Notes: generated from the sequence alone by a model not told the origin. A DNA stretch of 64,000 nt from an uncultured Bacteroidales bacterium (GCA_900318175.1 ONJQ01000029.1:32549-96548); one strand, 5' to 3'. Shown: positions 44,338 to 54,151, counted from the stretch's first letter. Translations and numbers: made by a program.

Positions 44338-45093
44338 ATGATTTTCTACTATTCAGGGTGCGGCAACAGCCGCTATGCAGCAGAGCGCCTCGCCAAGGCA
44401 CTGGACGAAAGACTGGTTTTCATCCCTCAGGCCTCGCGCGAGGATAAGGTGGACTACACTGTGAGGCCACGCGAGTCCGTGGGCTTTGTCTTCCCCATCT
44501 ATTCCTGGCGGCCTCCGCAACTGGTGTTGGACTTCGTGGGTAGGCTGCGGCTGGCGGGAACGCCCGCTTACACCTTCATGCTTGTCACCTATGGCGACGA
44601 TGCCGGGATGGCCGATGCCGTGTTGGGCAAAACCCTTTCGGCGGTCGGGCTGCGGCTTGACGCCGCCTTCGGAGTGGCCATGCCCAACACCTATGTCAAC
44701 ATGCCCTTTATGAATGTCGATTCGCCGCAGGTGGAACAGAGCAAGCTGTCACAGGCCAAAATCCGCCTTGCCGAGCTGGTGCAGGCCATCAAAGAGCGTC
44801 GCACCGGGGTGGACCTGAAGCGCGGCGCCATGCCAAGGCTCAAGACCTACGCCATCGGCAAGGGCTTCAACCAATGGGTCTCGGACAAGAAGTACTTTGC
44901 CACCGATGCCTGTGTGGGCTGCGGGCTTTGCGCCAGCGTCTGCCCCCTGCAGAACATCTCCCTGGTGGACGGCCATCCCCGTTGGCACGGACATTGCACA
45001 CATTGCGAGGCCTGCTACCACTATTGCCTGCAGAACGCCGTCCAGTTTGGCCGCGCCACCCGCGGCAAAGGGCAGTACCACTACAGCGACTGA
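44338..45093 (+). CDS. EFR1-family flavodoxin/4Fe-4S ferredoxin protein
   Basis: The 251-residue protein begins MIFYYSGCGNSRYAAERLAK, a flavodoxin-like FMN-binding start (GxGNSxxxA). GFVFPIYSWRPP and VTYGDDAGMA continue the flavodoxin-like fold to about residue 160. Two 4Fe-4S clusters follow: CVGCGLCASVCP near residue 192 and CTHCEACYHYCLQNAVQFGR near residue 221. This is the layout of EFR1 (ferredoxin with flavodoxin-like N-terminus) proteins, which carry electrons in anaerobes. Redox partner unknown. Start fixed by the -7 element at 44276. Confidence 0.9.
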   Translation: MIFYYSGCGNSRYAAERLAKALDERLVFIPQASREDKVDYTVRPRESVGFVFPIYSWRPPQLVLDFVGRLRLAGTPAYTFMLVTYGDDAGMADAVLGKTLSAVGLRLDAAFGVAMPNTYVNMPFMNVDSPQVEQSKLSQAKIRLAELVQAIKERRTGVDLKRGAMPRLKTYAIGKGFNQWVSDKKYFATDACVGCGLCASVCPLQNISLVDGHPRWHGHCTHCEACYHYCLQNAVQFGRATRGKGQYHYSD

Positions 45094-45190
45094 CCCTCAA
45101 GGGGCGCTGGCTGGCACTCGCCCTTTGCCCTCCTTCCGCTCCGTCTGCCACCAATAGACTCTTTGTACCCCCTGTTTATATTCTTGTGCA

Positions 45191-45267
45191 GAAACAAAAT
45201 AGAAACAAAATAGAAACAAAATAGAAACAAAATAGAAATAACATAGAAACAAAATAGAAAAAATATG
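45191..45267. repeat. Tandem 11-bp repeat, seven units
   Basis: GAAACAAAATA occurs four times in a row, then a variant GAAATAACATA, another exact copy, and a degenerate seventh unit. It lies between the EFR1 gene and the ribosomal cluster. The period is close to one helical turn. The rest of 45094-45481 shows no gene. Confidence 0.92.
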
Positions 45268-45481
45268 CCCGAGGTGATGCCCAATTAGGGCGCGGACTAT
45301 GTCGCCACAGAGCTGTTGGCCGCACGCTGAAGGGCGTTTTGAGAAGGGCGGGGGCAGGGGCTGTTGATAACTTGGCGACGGCAGCAAGAAAAATGTATCG
45401 ATTTTTTTTTGTAAAACGCTGAAATATAATTCCTCCAAAGAATTTTAAGATTATTTAACGTTGAGTAATCACGTTGTTATT

Positions 45482-45511
45482 TTGTGGGGTGAAAAAATAG
45501 TTGTAATTTTG
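45482..45511 (+). promoter_or_regulatory. Promoter of the str/S10 ribosomal cluster
   Basis: TTG at 45482-45484, a 19-base spacer, then TAATTTTG at 45504-45511 followed by CATTCC. It precedes rpsL by about 80 bases and is the only clear promoter that I see for the whole cluster. Confidence 0.82.
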
Positions 45512-45592
45512 CATTCCATTTCAAGGGTAATTTATGCCCCTTGAAAACAACGGAAAACATTAATAATTAAATATATAACATCAAAAGACAAA

Positions 45593-45976
45593 ATGCCAAC
45601 AATTCAGCAATTAGTTCGCAAAGGACGCCAGCAGATGGAGTATAAGTCGAAATCTCCCGCTTTGGACAGCTGCCCCCAGCGTCGCGGCGTCTGCACCCGT
45701 GTGTACACCACCACCCCGAAAAAACCTAACTCGGCAATGCGTAAAGTTGCCCGTGTGCGCCTCACCAACCAGAAAGAGGTCAACGCCTACATCCCCGGCG
45801 AGGGCCACAACCTGCAGGAGCACTCCATTGTTATGATCCGTGGTGGCCGTGTAAAGGACCTTCCCGGCGTGCGTTATCACATCATCCGCGGTGCATTGGA
45901 TACCAGCGGAGTTGACGGTCGTCGCCAGCGTCGTTCCAAATATGGTGCAAAGCGCCCGAAACAGGCTTCGAAGTAA
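45593..45976 (+). CDS. rpsL: 30S ribosomal protein S12
   Basis: 127 residues. S12 sits at the decoding centre of the 30S subunit and controls accuracy. The signature [20 protein letters not shown] carries the lysine where streptomycin resistance arises, and [17 protein letters not shown] carries the second such site; both are wild type in form. First gene of the str part of the cluster, preceded by the main promoter and followed by rpsG. Confidence 0.97.
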   Translation: MPTIQQLVRKGRQQMEYKSKSPALDSCPQRRGVCTRVYTTTPKKPNSAMRKVARVRLTNQKEVNAYIPGEGHNLQEHSIVMIRGGRVKDLPGVRYHIIRGALDTSGVDGRRQRRSKYGAKRPKQASK

Positions 45977-46000
45977 TAAGCAAGATTATAAGGATATAAA

Positions 46001-46048
46001 ATGAATAAGGAGCTGCGCAAGCAGTTCGTTAATGCAAAAGAGAAATGA
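46001..46048 (+). other. Possible 15-codon leader frame overlapping rpsG
   Basis: ATG at 46001 opens a frame encoding [15 protein letters not shown], whose TGA overlaps the rpsG ATG (ATGA). It could be translated and couple rpsL to rpsG, or be chance. No homology is recognised. Confidence 0.3.
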
Positions 46049-46473
46049 GAAAAGCTAAACCCAGAAAACGTATCATCCTTCCGGATCCCAAATATAACGA
46101 CGTGCTCGTTACCAAGTTTGTCAACAACCTGATGTTGGGTGGCAAGAAGACCATTGACCGCACCAAGGAAGACGGTATCGAAGTGTGGAAGAAGGCTCTG
46201 GCCAACATCACTCCTTCTGTCGAGGTGAAGAGCCGCCGCATTGGTGGTGCCACTTTCCAGGTGCCTACCGAAATCCGCCCCGAGCGCAAACAGTCTATCG
46301 GCATGAAGAACCTCATCAGCTTCAGCCGCAAGCGCAGTGAGAAGACCATGGCCCTGAAACTGGCCGCCGAGATCCAGGCTGCTTATAAGGAAGAGGGTGC
46401 CGCCTTCAAACGTAAAGAGGATATCCACCGTATGGCAGAGGCCAACAAGGCTTTCTCGCACTTCCGTTTCTAA
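46045..46473 (+). CDS. rpsG: 30S ribosomal protein S7, internally shortened
   Basis: 142 residues against about 156-158 normally. S7 binds the 3' domain of 16S rRNA near the E site and nucleates the head of the 30S subunit. N-terminus ([15 protein letters not shown]) and C-terminus ([15 protein letters not shown]) are normal, as is [18 protein letters not shown]. Between [11 protein letters not shown] and [10 protein letters not shown] the usual AxxIxYxAL helix is missing, a loss of about 13-16 codons that keeps the frame. The deletion removes part of the conserved core, so it is either an assembly fault or an unusual S7. Confidence 0.9.
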   Translation: MRKAKPRKRIILPDPKYNDVLVTKFVNNLMLGGKKTIDRTKEDGIEVWKKALANITPSVEVKSRRIGGATFQVPTEIRPERKQSIGMKNLISFSRKRSEKTMALKLAAEIQAAYKEEGAAFKRKEDIHRMAEANKAFSHFRF

Positions 46474-46545
46474 GTTATTAATTAAGAAATTCTATAAGAT
46501 TCTTTTTAAAGGAATATTAAAAGCCCAAGCAAAACCCATTAATCC

Positions 46546-48636
46546 ATGTCAGACCTAAAATATACAAGGAATATTGGCATCATGGCCCATATCGACGCCG
46601 GCAAGACGACGACGACCGAGCGCATACTTTTCTATACCGGCAAAAACTACAAGCTGGGAGAGACGCACGAGGGGTCCGCCACAATGGACTGGATGGTCCA
46701 GGAGCAGGAACGTGGTATCACTATCACCTCTGCCGCTACAACTGTATATTGGGACTGGCATGACCAGCGCTACAAGTACAACATCATTGACACTCCGGGT
46801 CACGTGGATTTCACGGTCGAGGTGGAGCGCTCGCTCCGCGTTCTCGACGGCGCCATCGCCATCTTCTGTGCGGTGGGTGGTGTGGAACCCCAGTCGGAGA
46901 CTGTGTGGCGCCAGGCCGACAAGTACGGTGTGCCTCGCATCGCGTTCGTCAACAAGATGGACCGTGCCGGTGCCGACTTCTTCGGTGTGGTGAACCAGAT
47001 TAAGGAGCGCTTGGGTGCCAATCCTATCCCCATCGAGATTCCCATCGGACAGGAGGATTTGTACAAGGGCGTTGTGGACCTGATTGCCAACAGGGCTCTG
47101 GTATGGGATGAGACGTCGAACGGTCAGCGTTTCGAGGAGATTCCTATGCCTGCCGACTTGAAGGACATCGCCGCTGAGTACCGCCAGAAACTTGTCGAGG
47201 GCGTGGCCGAGGAGAACGAGGCCCTGCTGGAGAAGTTCTTTGACGACCCCGATTCCATCACTGCCGAAGAGATTATAGCCGAAATCCGCAAGGCTACGCT
47301 GGCCAAGAAGATTGTGCCTGTGATGTGCGGGTCGGCCTTCAAGAACAAGGGTGTGCAGACCCTGCTCGACGCTGTGGCTGCATTCCTGCCCAGCCCCCTT
47401 GACATGAAAGAGGTGGACGGCATCAACCCCAAGACCGAGCAGCCTGAGATGCGCCCCATCGACGTGAAGGCCCCCTTCTCGGCTTTGGCTTTCAAGATTG
47501 CCACCGACCCCTATGTGGGCCGTCTCTGCTTCTTCCGTGTCTACAGCGGTTCGCTGGAGTCGGGTTCGTATGTCTACAATGCCAACACTGGCAAGAAGGA
47601 ACGCATCAGCCGCATCATGCAGATGCACTCCAACAAGCAGAACCCCCTGGACCGTATCGAGGCTGGCGACATCGGAGCCGCTGTCGGTTTCAAGGACATC
47701 AAGACGGGTCATACCCTCTGCGATGAGAAACACCCCATCATTCTTGAGTCGATGAAGTTCCCCGAACCCGTTATCAGCATCGCTGTCGAGCCGCTGACAC
47801 AGGGCGACATGGACAAGTTGACCAATGCACTGACCAAGCTGGTGGAGGAGGATCCCACATTCCGCGTCAAGAGCGACGAAGTGTCGGGACAGACCATCAT
47901 CAGCGGTATGGGCGAGCTGCATCTGGACATCATCTTGGATCGTCTGCGTCGCGAGTTCTCGGTCGAGGTGAACCAGGGCCGTCCGCAGGTTGCCTACAAG
48001 GAGGCTATCACTGCCACGGTTCAGCACCACGAGATTTACAAGAAGCAGACGGGTGGTAAGGGTAAGTTTGCTGACATCCTGTTCGAAATCGGTCCTGCCG
48101 ACGAGGGCGTGACGGGTCTGCAGTTTGTCAACGAGGTGAAGGGTGGCAACATTCCTAAAGAATATATCCCTGCTATCGAGAAGGGTTTCAAGGAAGCCAT
48201 GCAGAACGGTGTTCTTGCAGGCTATCCGATGGACAGCATGAAGGTTACCGTACTGGACGGTTCGTTCCATCCCGTGGACAGCGACCAGTTGTCGTTCGAG
48301 GTTTGCGCCAAGATTGGTTTCAAGGAGGCTTGCCGCAAGGCTTCGCCAGTGCTGCTTGAGCCCATCATGAAGCTTGAGGTGCTGACCCCGGATGCATACG
48401 TGGGCGATGTGACGGGCGACTTGAACCGCCGCCGCGGCATGCTGGAGAACATCGTGGCCAAGGTGGGCGTACAGGCCATCCACGCTATGGTACCTCTGGA
48501 GCAGATGTTCGGCTACGTGACTTCGCTGCGTACCATCACTTCGGGACGTGCCAACTCGACCATGGAGTTCTCGCACTATGCCGAGGTGAGCCGTGACCAG
48601 CAGGATAACATATTAAAGAATAAATATAATAATTAA
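46546..48636 (+). CDS. fusA: Elongation factor G
   Basis: Full-length, 696 residues. This GTPase drives translocation of tRNA and mRNA on the ribosome. G1 [12 protein letters not shown] (residues 14-25), switch [13 protein letters not shown]3 DTPGHVDF and G4 NKMDRAGAD are present, as are the domain IV and V segments. Third gene of the cluster, followed directly by rpsJ without tuf, as is usual in Bacteroidota. Confidence 0.98.
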   Translation: MSDLKYTRNIGIMAHIDAGKTTTTERILFYTGKNYKLGETHEGSATMDWMVQEQERGITITSAATTVYWDWHDQRYKYNIIDTPGHVDFTVEVERSLRVLDGAIAIFCAVGGVEPQSETVWRQADKYGVPRIAFVNKMDRAGADFFGVVNQIKERLGANPIPIEIPIGQEDLYKGVVDLIANRALVWDETSNGQRFEEIPMPADLKDIAAEYRQKLVEGVAEENEALLEKFFDDPDSITAEEIIAEIRKATLAKKIVPVMCGSAFKNKGVQTLLDAVAAFLPSPLDMKEVDGINPKTEQPEMRPIDVKAPFSALAFKIATDPYVGRLCFFRVYSGSLESGSYVYNANTGKKERISRIMQMHSNKQNPLDRIEAGDIGAAVGFKDIKTGHTLCDEKHPIILESMKFPEPVISIAVEPLTQGDMDKLTNALTKLVEEDPTFRVKSDEVSGQTIISGMGELHLDIILDRLRREFSVEVNQGRPQVAYKEAITATVQHHEIYKKQTGGKGKFADILFEIGPADEGVTGLQFVNEVKGGNIPKEYIPAIEKGFKEAMQNGVLAGYPMDSMKVTVLDGSFHPVDSDQLSFEVCAKIGFKEACRKASPVLLEPIMKLEVLTPDAYVGDVTGDLNRRRGMLENIVAKVGVQAIHAMVPLEQMFGYVTSLRTITSGRANSTMEFSHYAEVSRDQQDNILKNKYNN

Positions 48637-48651
48637 TAAATATCATCAACC

Positions 48652-48960
48652 GTGAGTCAAAGAATTAGAATCAAACTGAAATCTTACGACCACAATCTCG
48701 TCGACAAGTCCGCCGAGAAGATCGTTAAGACCGTCAAAATGACGGGCGCAGTTGTGAATGGCCCCATTCCGCTGCCGACAAACAAAAAGATTTTCACTGT
48801 CAACCGCTCTACTTTCGTCAACAAGAAGAGCCGTGAGCAGTTTGAACTGAGCACCTACAAGCGCCTTATGGACATTGACATCAACGACCGTGCCAAGACC
48901 ATCGACGCGCTGATGAAGCTGGAGCTGCCCAGTGGTGTTGAAGTGGAAATCAAAGTGTGA
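48652..48960 (+). CDS. rpsJ: 30S ribosomal protein S10
   Basis: 102 residues, starting at GTG (the only start that preserves the conserved [20 protein letters not shown] terminus). S10 is a 30S head protein and also the NusE partner of NusB/NusG in antitermination. The loop [17 protein letters not shown] is conserved. It begins 15 bases after fusA. Confidence 0.96.
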   Translation: MSQRIRIKLKSYDHNLVDKSAEKIVKTVKMTGAVVNGPIPLPTNKKIFTVNRSTFVNKKSREQFELSTYKRLMDIDINDRAKTIDALMKLELPSGVEVEIKV

Positions 48961-48984
48961 AATTAAACTCAGCCAATGTGCGTA

Positions 48985-49000
48985 GTCATCGACCGATGAC
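48985..49000 (+). promoter_or_regulatory. Hairpin between rpsJ and rplC
   Basis: GTCATCG-AC-CGATGAC forms a tight stem 48 bases before rplC. No T tract follows, so it is not a plain terminator; a processing or leader role is possible. Confidence 0.4.
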
Positions 49001-49047
49001 GAGAATAAGCTGAAAACTAAAAATCAAAACAATCCAAAGTAAAAACA

Positions 49048-49677
49048 ATGTCAGGATTAATTGGTAAAAAAATTGGAATGACCAGTCTTTTTGATGCCGA
49101 CGGAAAGCAAATTCCGTGCACAGTTATTGAAGCTGGTCCTTGTGTGGTAACACAAGTGAGAACCATCGAGAAAGATGGTTATGAGGCCATCCAGTTGGCT
49201 TTTGGTGAGCAAAAGGAAAGCCGCGTCACCAAGCCTATGAGAGGCCATTTTGCAAAGGCCAACACTACTCCCAAACGCTATCTCGCAGAGTTCAGCCGCT
49301 TTGAGGAAGGCCACAAGAAGAAATATGGTGAAGTTTTGACAGTTGAAGTCTTCCAGGAAGGCGAGTTTGTCGACGTTGTGGGAACCTCGAAAGGTAAGGG
49401 TTTCCAGGGCGTTGTCAAGAGACACGGTTTTGGCGGTGTCGGTGACTTGACTCACGGCCAGCACGACCGCCTGCGTGCCCCCGGTTCAATCGGCGCAAGT
49501 TCCTATCCTTCGCGCATCTTCAAAGGCATGCGTATGGCTGGTCAGACGGGTAACCACAAGGTGAAGATTCAGAATCTTCAGGTTGTCAAGATTATCCCCG
49601 AAAAGAATTTAATGTTAGTGAAAGGTTCTGTACCGGGACCCAAAGGATCAATAATAAAACTTGAAAGATGGAGTTAA
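49048..49677 (+). CDS. rplC: 50S ribosomal protein L3
   Basis: 209 residues. L3 binds 23S rRNA close to the peptidyl-transferase centre and is among the first assembly proteins. [16 protein letters not shown], the long loop with [20 protein letters not shown] and the terminal [16 protein letters not shown] match the family. Its 3' end overlaps rplD by ten bases, so the two are coupled. Confidence 0.97.
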   Translation: MSGLIGKKIGMTSLFDADGKQIPCTVIEAGPCVVTQVRTIEKDGYEAIQLAFGEQKESRVTKPMRGHFAKANTTPKRYLAEFSRFEEGHKKKYGEVLTVEVFQEGEFVDVVGTSKGKGFQGVVKRHGFGGVGDLTHGQHDRLRAPGSIGASSYPSRIFKGMRMAGQTGNHKVKIQNLQVVKIIPEKNLMLVKGSVPGPKGSIIKLERWS

Positions 49678-50300
49678 AAGTCTATAACATCAACGGAAGC
49701 GAAACCGGTAGAACCATCACCCTCGACGATTCTATCTTCGCTATTGAGCCCAACCAGCATGCAATCTATCTCGATTGCAAACAGTATTTGGCAGACAACC
49801 GCCAGGGCACCCATAAGGCCAAGGAGCGCAGCGAGAACGCCCATAGCACCCGTAAACTGAAACGTCAGAAGGGTACCGGCGGCGCGCGTTCCGGCGATTT
49901 GAAGAGCCCCGTTTTCGTGGGTGGTGGCCGTATCTTTGGACCCCAACCCCGCGACTACCGCTTCAAACTGAACATTAAAGTGAAGCGCTTGGCTCGCCGT
50001 TCCGCCCTCAGCGCCAAGGTAGCCGAGAACGCAATGACCGTTGTCGATAACATCAACATCGAGGCCCCCAAGACAAAAAAGATGATTGAAATCCTCAACA
50101 ATCTTAAATTGGCTGATAAAAAATCATTAATTGTTGTTGAGAATCAAAATAATTTCGTATCTTTGTCTGCTCGAAACCTCCAGAAGGTTAAGGTTGTAAG
50201 CGTGTCGCAGTTAAATACTTACGACATTATGAATGCAGCCAATATCCTCATCACTGAAGGCTCTTTCGGCGAAATTAGCCGCGTTTTGGCAACAAAATAA
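49668..50300 (+). CDS. rplD: 50S ribosomal protein L4
   Basis: 210 residues. L4 lines the exit tunnel; in E. coli it also represses the S10 operon. The extended loop appears as [20 protein letters not shown] followed by [13 protein letters not shown]. The C-terminal globular part (NVLVVxxQ-like [10 protein letters not shown]) is normal. Start overlaps rplC. Whether it autoregulates here is unknown. Confidence 0.97.
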   Translation: MELKVYNINGSETGRTITLDDSIFAIEPNQHAIYLDCKQYLADNRQGTHKAKERSENAHSTRKLKRQKGTGGARSGDLKSPVFVGGGRIFGPQPRDYRFKLNIKVKRLARRSALSAKVAENAMTVVDNINIEAPKTKKMIEILNNLKLADKKSLIVVENQNNFVSLSARNLQKVKVVSVSQLNTYDIMNAANILITEGSFGEISRVLATK

Positions 50301-50334
50301 AGTAGTTAGTAAATCGAATTAAGAAAGTTTAACG

Positions 50335-50685
50335 ATGAATATCATAGTAAAACCTCTGATAAGCGAAAAGATGACGAGAATCTCCGAGGCAGCCGCTTCT
50401 CCCAAGCTGAACCGCATTCAGCGCGACAAGAACAAGCCCGCCCCGAAGGTGCTGAATCGTTATGGCTTTGTTGTCGACAAGCGTGCCAATAAAATTGAGA
50501 TTAAGAATGCCGTCGAGCAGTTCTATGGCGTGAAGGTTCTTGACGTGAACACCATGAACTATTCGGGCAAGGTGAAGGCTCGCTACACCAAGGCTGGCTA
50601 TCTTGTGGGTCGTACCAACGCTTTCAAGAAAGCTATCGTAACCCTGGCCGAAGGCGACAGCATCGACTTCTACGCAAACATTTAA
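50335..50685 (+). CDS. rplW: 50S ribosomal protein L23 with an N-terminal insertion
   Basis: 116 residues against about 96 in relatives. L23 sits at the tunnel exit and docks trigger factor and SRP. The conserved NIIVKPLISEKMT and RYGFVVDKRANKIEIKNAVE are separated by about 20 extra residues rich in Lys, Arg and Pro (AAASPKLNRIQRDKNKPAPK). The insertion repeats LNR on both sides. The rest (GRTNAFKKAIVTLAEGDSID) is normal. It could be lineage-specific or a duplication. Confidence 0.95.
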   Translation: MNIIVKPLISEKMTRISEAAASPKLNRIQRDKNKPAPKVLNRYGFVVDKRANKIEIKNAVEQFYGVKVLDVNTMNYSGKVKARYTKAGYLVGRTNAFKKAIVTLAEGDSIDFYANI

Positions 50686-50694
50686 AAATCAATG

Positions 50695-50729
50695 GCCGAA
50701 GGCGAGGAAATCTTTTCCAAGCCTTCGGC
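50695..50729 (+). promoter_or_regulatory. Long hairpin between rplW and rplB
   Basis: GCCGAAGGC and GCCTTCGGC pair perfectly, with a second GGAAA/TTTCC stem inside. There is no T tract after it. It lies 63 bases before rplB in the longest gap of the S10 part and may be a leader or processing element. Confidence 0.6.
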
Positions 50730-50791
50730 AGTATTAAAAACAATATAAAATAATAGTAATAGTCCACTGATAAGCGACTAAAAAGAAAAAA

Positions 50792-51616
50792 ATGGCTTTA
50801 AAGAAAATTAAACCGACAACCCCCGGTCAGCGTCACAAGATTGTTGTCACCAATGACGACATTACAACCAGCAAGCCGGAAAAGAGTTTGGTGTGTGGCT
50901 ACTCCAAGAGCGGTGGCCGCAATAACCAAGGTAAGATGACCATGCGCTATTTGGGCGGTGGTCATAAGCAGTTGTATCGCTTTGTCGATTTCAAGAGAGA
51001 CAAGGACGGTATTCCCGCTGTTGTAAAGACTATTGAGTATGACCCCAATCGCAGCTCCCGCATCGCATTGGTGTTCTATGCCGACGGTGAGAAGCGTTAT
51101 ATCCTCGCTCCCCAGGGCTTAAAAGTGGGTCAGACCGTTATGTCCGGTAAGGGTGTGGCTCCCGAAGTGGGTAACACGCTTTTGCTGTCCGAGATTCCTT
51201 TCGGCACGCTGATTCACAACATTGAGCTTCGTCCTGGCCAGGGCGCCAAGATGGTGCGCAGTGCTGGTGCTTATGCTCAGTTGATGTCCCGCGATGACAA
51301 GTATGCTATCATCAAGATGCCGAGCGGTGAGATGCGCATGATCCTTCAGGCTTGCCGCGCCACTGTGGGTATTGTCTCGAATCCTGAGCACAACCTTGAG
51401 GTTGGTGGTAAGGCTGGTCGCAACCGTTGGCTGGGTCGCCGTCCGCGCAACCGCGGTGTTGTCATGAACCCTGTTGACCACCCGATGGGCGGTGGTGAGG
51501 GCCGTCAGAGCGGCGGACATCCTCGCAGCCGTAAGGGTATCCCGGCTAAGGGCTACAAGACACGCGCTCCTAAGAAACAGTCGAGCAAGTACATTGTCGA
51601 AAGAAGAAAGAAGTAA
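50792..51616 (+). CDS. rplB: 50S ribosomal protein L2
   Basis: 274 residues. L2 bridges the subunits and is needed for peptidyl-transferase activity. [20 protein letters not shown], the [17 protein letters not shown] stretch and the C-terminal [20 protein letters not shown] with the essential His are all present. Preceded by a long hairpin. Confidence 0.98.
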   Translation: MALKKIKPTTPGQRHKIVVTNDDITTSKPEKSLVCGYSKSGGRNNQGKMTMRYLGGGHKQLYRFVDFKRDKDGIPAVVKTIEYDPNRSSRIALVFYADGEKRYILAPQGLKVGQTVMSGKGVAPEVGNTLLLSEIPFGTLIHNIELRPGQGAKMVRSAGAYAQLMSRDDKYAIIKMPSGEMRMILQACRATVGIVSNPEHNLEVGGKAGRNRWLGRRPRNRGVVMNPVDHPMGGGEGRQSGGHPRSRKGIPAKGYKTRAPKKQSSKYIVERRKK

Positions 51617-51635
51617 CCATTAAAAGAAGAAGAAA

Positions 51636-51914
51636 ATGAGTCGTTCATTAAAGAAAGGTCCGTATATCTTCCATAAACTGGAGAAGAGAGTCATTGATGC
51701 CCAGCAGTCTAACAAGAAGGTTACCATCAAGACTTGGAGCCGCTCCTCTATGATTTCTCCTGATTTCGTGGGACAGACTATCGCTGTGCACAATGGGAAC
51801 AAATTTATCCCTGTGTATGTCACCGAGAATATGGTAGGACACAAGCTGGGCGAGTTCGCTCCCACCCGCATCTTCCGCGGCCATGCCGGATCTAAAGACA
51901 AAGCTAAGAAATAA
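51636..51914 (+). CDS. rpsS: 30S ribosomal protein S19
   Basis: 92 residues. S19 binds the head of 16S rRNA with S13 and contacts t[35 protein letters not shown] and [20 protein letters not shown] are typical. Lies 19 bases after rplB. Confidence 0.97.
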   Translation: MSRSLKKGPYIFHKLEKRVIDAQQSNKKVTIKTWSRSSMISPDFVGQTIAVHNGNKFIPVYVTENMVGHKLGEFAPTRIFRGHAGSKDKAKK

Positions 51915-51942
51915 TTAGTCCAAATAGAAAGATAAATAAGAA

Positions 51943-52380
51943 ATGGGACGTAGAAAAAAAGATAGTGCAGATGCACGCAAAGAAGCCAATAAGACCCTCT
52001 ACGTGGCAAAGTTGATGAACAATCCCACTTCGCCGCGCAAGACCCGTCTCGTCGCCGATATGATTCGCGGCGTTGATGTAGATAAAGCTCTGGGCATTTT
52101 GAAGTACTGCCCCAGAGAGTCCGCACCTAAGATGTATAAGCTGGTGCTTAGCGCTGTTGCTAACTGGCAGGCCAAGAATGAAGGCAAGCGTTTGGAGGAC
52201 AGTCAACTCTATGTGAAACAGATTATGGTTGACGAAGGCCGCACGATGAAACGTATGCGTACCGCTCCCCAGGGCCGTGGATACAGAATCCGCAAACGCA
52301 GCAACCACATCACTGTCATTCTCGGCAGCCGTGTTGAAGAGGCTCCTGTGGCTCCTAAAGCTGAAGAAGAAAACAAATAG
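51943..52380 (+). CDS. rplV: 50S ribosomal protein L22
   Basis: 145 residues. L22 contacts all 23S domains and its hairpin lines the exit tunnel. [20 protein letters not shown] and the loop [20 protein letters not shown] are conserved. An acidic tail ([10 protein letters not shown]) extends past the usual end. Confidence 0.96.
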   Translation: MGRRKKDSADARKEANKTLYVAKLMNNPTSPRKTRLVADMIRGVDVDKALGILKYCPRESAPKMYKLVLSAVANWQAKNEGKRLEDSQLYVKQIMVDEGRTMKRMRTAPQGRGYRIRKRSNHITVILGSRVEEAPVAPKAEEENK

Positions 52381-52405
52381 TAATTAAATAAGAAGAAAGT
52401 CAACA

Positions 52406-53164
52406 ATGGGACAAAAAACTAACCCAATTGGAAATCGTTTAGGCATTATCCGCGGATGGGATTCTAACTGGTTTGGCGGCCGCAGATTCGAGCAGAAGCT
52501 CGTCGAGGACGACAAAATCCGCAAATATCTCAATGCCCGTCTCGCCAAGGCCAGCGTCTCGAAGATTTACATCGAGAGAACCCTTAAGCTCCTTACCGTG
52601 ACTATCAACACCGCTCGTCCGGGTCTGATCATCGGCAAGGCTGGCAGCGAGGTCGACAAACTGAAAGAAGAATTGAAGAAACTCACTGGCAAGGACGTCC
52701 AGATTAACATTTCGGAGGTGAAGCGCCCCGAGCTCGATGCTGTCCTTGTTGCCCAGAATATCGCAAAGCAGATTGAGGGGCGTGTGCAGTATCGCCGCGC
52801 CATCAAGAACGCCATCGTCTCCACTATGCGTTCCGGTGCCGAGGGTATTAAGGTTTCTATCGCCGGCCGTATCGGTGGCGCTGAAATCGCCCGTAGCGAG
52901 CATTACAAAGAGGGCCGTACTCCCCTCCATACTCTCCGTGCTGACATCGACTACGCTCATGCCGAGGCTCATACCACTTATGGCCGTATTGGTGTGAAGG
53001 TCTATATCTGCCGTGGAGTTGTCTATGGCAAGCGTGAATTAGTTCCTTCGACCGTTGGCGGTCAGCAGAAGGATCATCGTCCTGCAATGGGTGGCGAGCG
53101 TCGTTCCGGCAATGGTGCACCCCGTCGTCGTTCGGGCAATAACAGAAATAACAACAGTAAATAA
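52406..53164 (+). CDS. rpsC: 30S ribosomal protein S3
   Basis: 252 residues. S3 forms part of the mRNA entry site. [20 protein letters not shown], the KH-domain segment [20 protein letters not shown] (GxxG) and the C-terminal [20 protein letters not shown] are normal. The basic Asn-rich tail ([13 protein letters not shown]) is common in the phylum. It is followed by a 63-base gap with two ACGCTAAACA copies. Confidence 0.97.
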   Translation: MGQKTNPIGNRLGIIRGWDSNWFGGRRFEQKLVEDDKIRKYLNARLAKASVSKIYIERTLKLLTVTINTARPGLIIGKAGSEVDKLKEELKKLTGKDVQINISEVKRPELDAVLVAQNIAKQIEGRVQYRRAIKNAIVSTMRSGAEGIKVSIAGRIGGAEIARSEHYKEGRTPLHTLRADIDYAHAEAHTTYGRIGVKVYICRGVVYGKRELVPSTVGGQQKDHRPAMGGERRSGNGAPRRRSGNNRNNNSK

Positions 53165-53227
53165 AATAGGTTAGTGGTTGGAGTTATAGAAAAACGCTAA
53201 ACACTCAACGCTAAACAATAAGAGAAA

Positions 53228-53664
53228 ATGTTACAACCTAAGAAAACAAGATATAGAAAGCAGCAGAAGGGTAAAATTAAAGGCAATGCTTTCCGTGGTC
53301 ACGAGTTGGCTTTCGGTACCTTTCTTTCGGTACCTTTGGTATCAAGTCCCTGGAGACCTGTTTCATCACAGGCCGTCAAATAGAGGCTGCACGTCAAGCT
53401 GTAACACGTCACATGAAACGTGAAGGTCAGATTTGGATTCGTATTTTCCCGGACAAGCCCATCACCAAGAAACCTAACGAGGTCCGTATGGGTAAAGGTA
53501 AGGGTGCTCCCGAGTACTTCGTGGCTCGCGTCATGCCCGGCACCATCTTGTTCGAGTGCGAGGGTGTCCCCATGGATATTGCTAAGGAGGCTCTCCGTCT
53601 GGCAGCCCAAAAGCTCCCCATCTCGACCAAGTTTGTTGTTAAAAGAGATTATATCGAAGAATAA
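53228..53664 (+). pseudogene. rplP: 50S ribosomal protein L16, frameshifted by a 14-bp duplication
   Basis: Frame one reads [20 protein letters not shown] to GHELAFGTF and then stops at 53381. Frame two supplies the rest: [47 protein letters not shown], and a normal end VVKRDYIEE at 53664. The frames are joined by an exact tandem copy of CTTTCGGTACCTTT (53310-53323 and 53324-53337). Removing one copy restores a full-length 140-residue L16. L16 is needed for 50S maturation and tRNA accommodation and is normally essential. An assembly or sequencing artefact is the simplest reading; true mutation or recoding is less likely. Confidence 0.93.
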
Positions 53665-53678
53665 AAGAAGATACAGTC

Positions 53679-53888
53679 ATGAAAAACGAAATTGTTTTAA
53701 AAGAACTCACGACTGCCGAGTTAAAGGAAAAACTGGATACCGAGCGTTCCATGTATCAGAAGATGCTGATGACCCATGCTGTTTCGCCCTTGGAGAATCC
53801 TAACAAAATAAAAGAAAGTAGAAAAACCATTGCCCGCTGTCTCACTGAACTTCGCGCCCGCGAGATCGCTGAGCAGAAGCAGAACTAA
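53679..53888 (+). CDS. rpmC: 50S ribosomal protein L29
   Basis: 69 residues, two-helix protein next to L23 at the tunnel exit. [20 protein letters not shown] and [20 protein letters not shown] fit the family. Lies 14 bases after rplP and eight bases before rpsQ. Confidence 0.95.
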   Translation: MKNEIVLKELTTAELKEKLDTERSMYQKMLMTHAVSPLENPNKIKESRKTIARCLTELRAREIAEQKQN

Positions 53889-53896
53889 CAGTAGAT

Positions 53897-54151
53897 ATGG
53901 AAAGAAATTTAAGAAAAGAAAGAGTTGGTGTTGTGGTGAGCAACAAGATGGACAAGACCATTGTCATCAAGGTCGAGCGTAAGGTCAAGCACCCCCTGTA
54001 TGGCAAGTTCGTTAAAAAGTCCACCAAATTCATGGCTCATGACGAGAAGAACGAGTGCAACATTGGCGACACCGTCCGTATCATGGAAACCCGCCCGCTG
54101 AGCAAGAATAAGTGCTGGCGCCTCGTTGAAATCGTCGAAAAAGCTAAGTAA
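53897..54151 (+). CDS. rpsQ: 30S ribosomal protein S17
   Basis: 84 residues, OB-fold protein binding the 5' domain of 16S r[37 protein letters not shown] and the [11 protein letters not shown] segment are diagnostic. Confidence 0.96.
   Translation: MERNLRKERVGVVVSNKMDKTIVIKVERKVKHPLYGKFVKKSTKFMAHDEKNECNIGDTVRIMETRPLSKNKCWRLVEIVEKAK

Noticed and set aside
46555-48576. 673-residue frame antisense to fusA
   Set aside because: EF-G on the other strand is fully conserved; the antisense frame is a known shadow of this gene.
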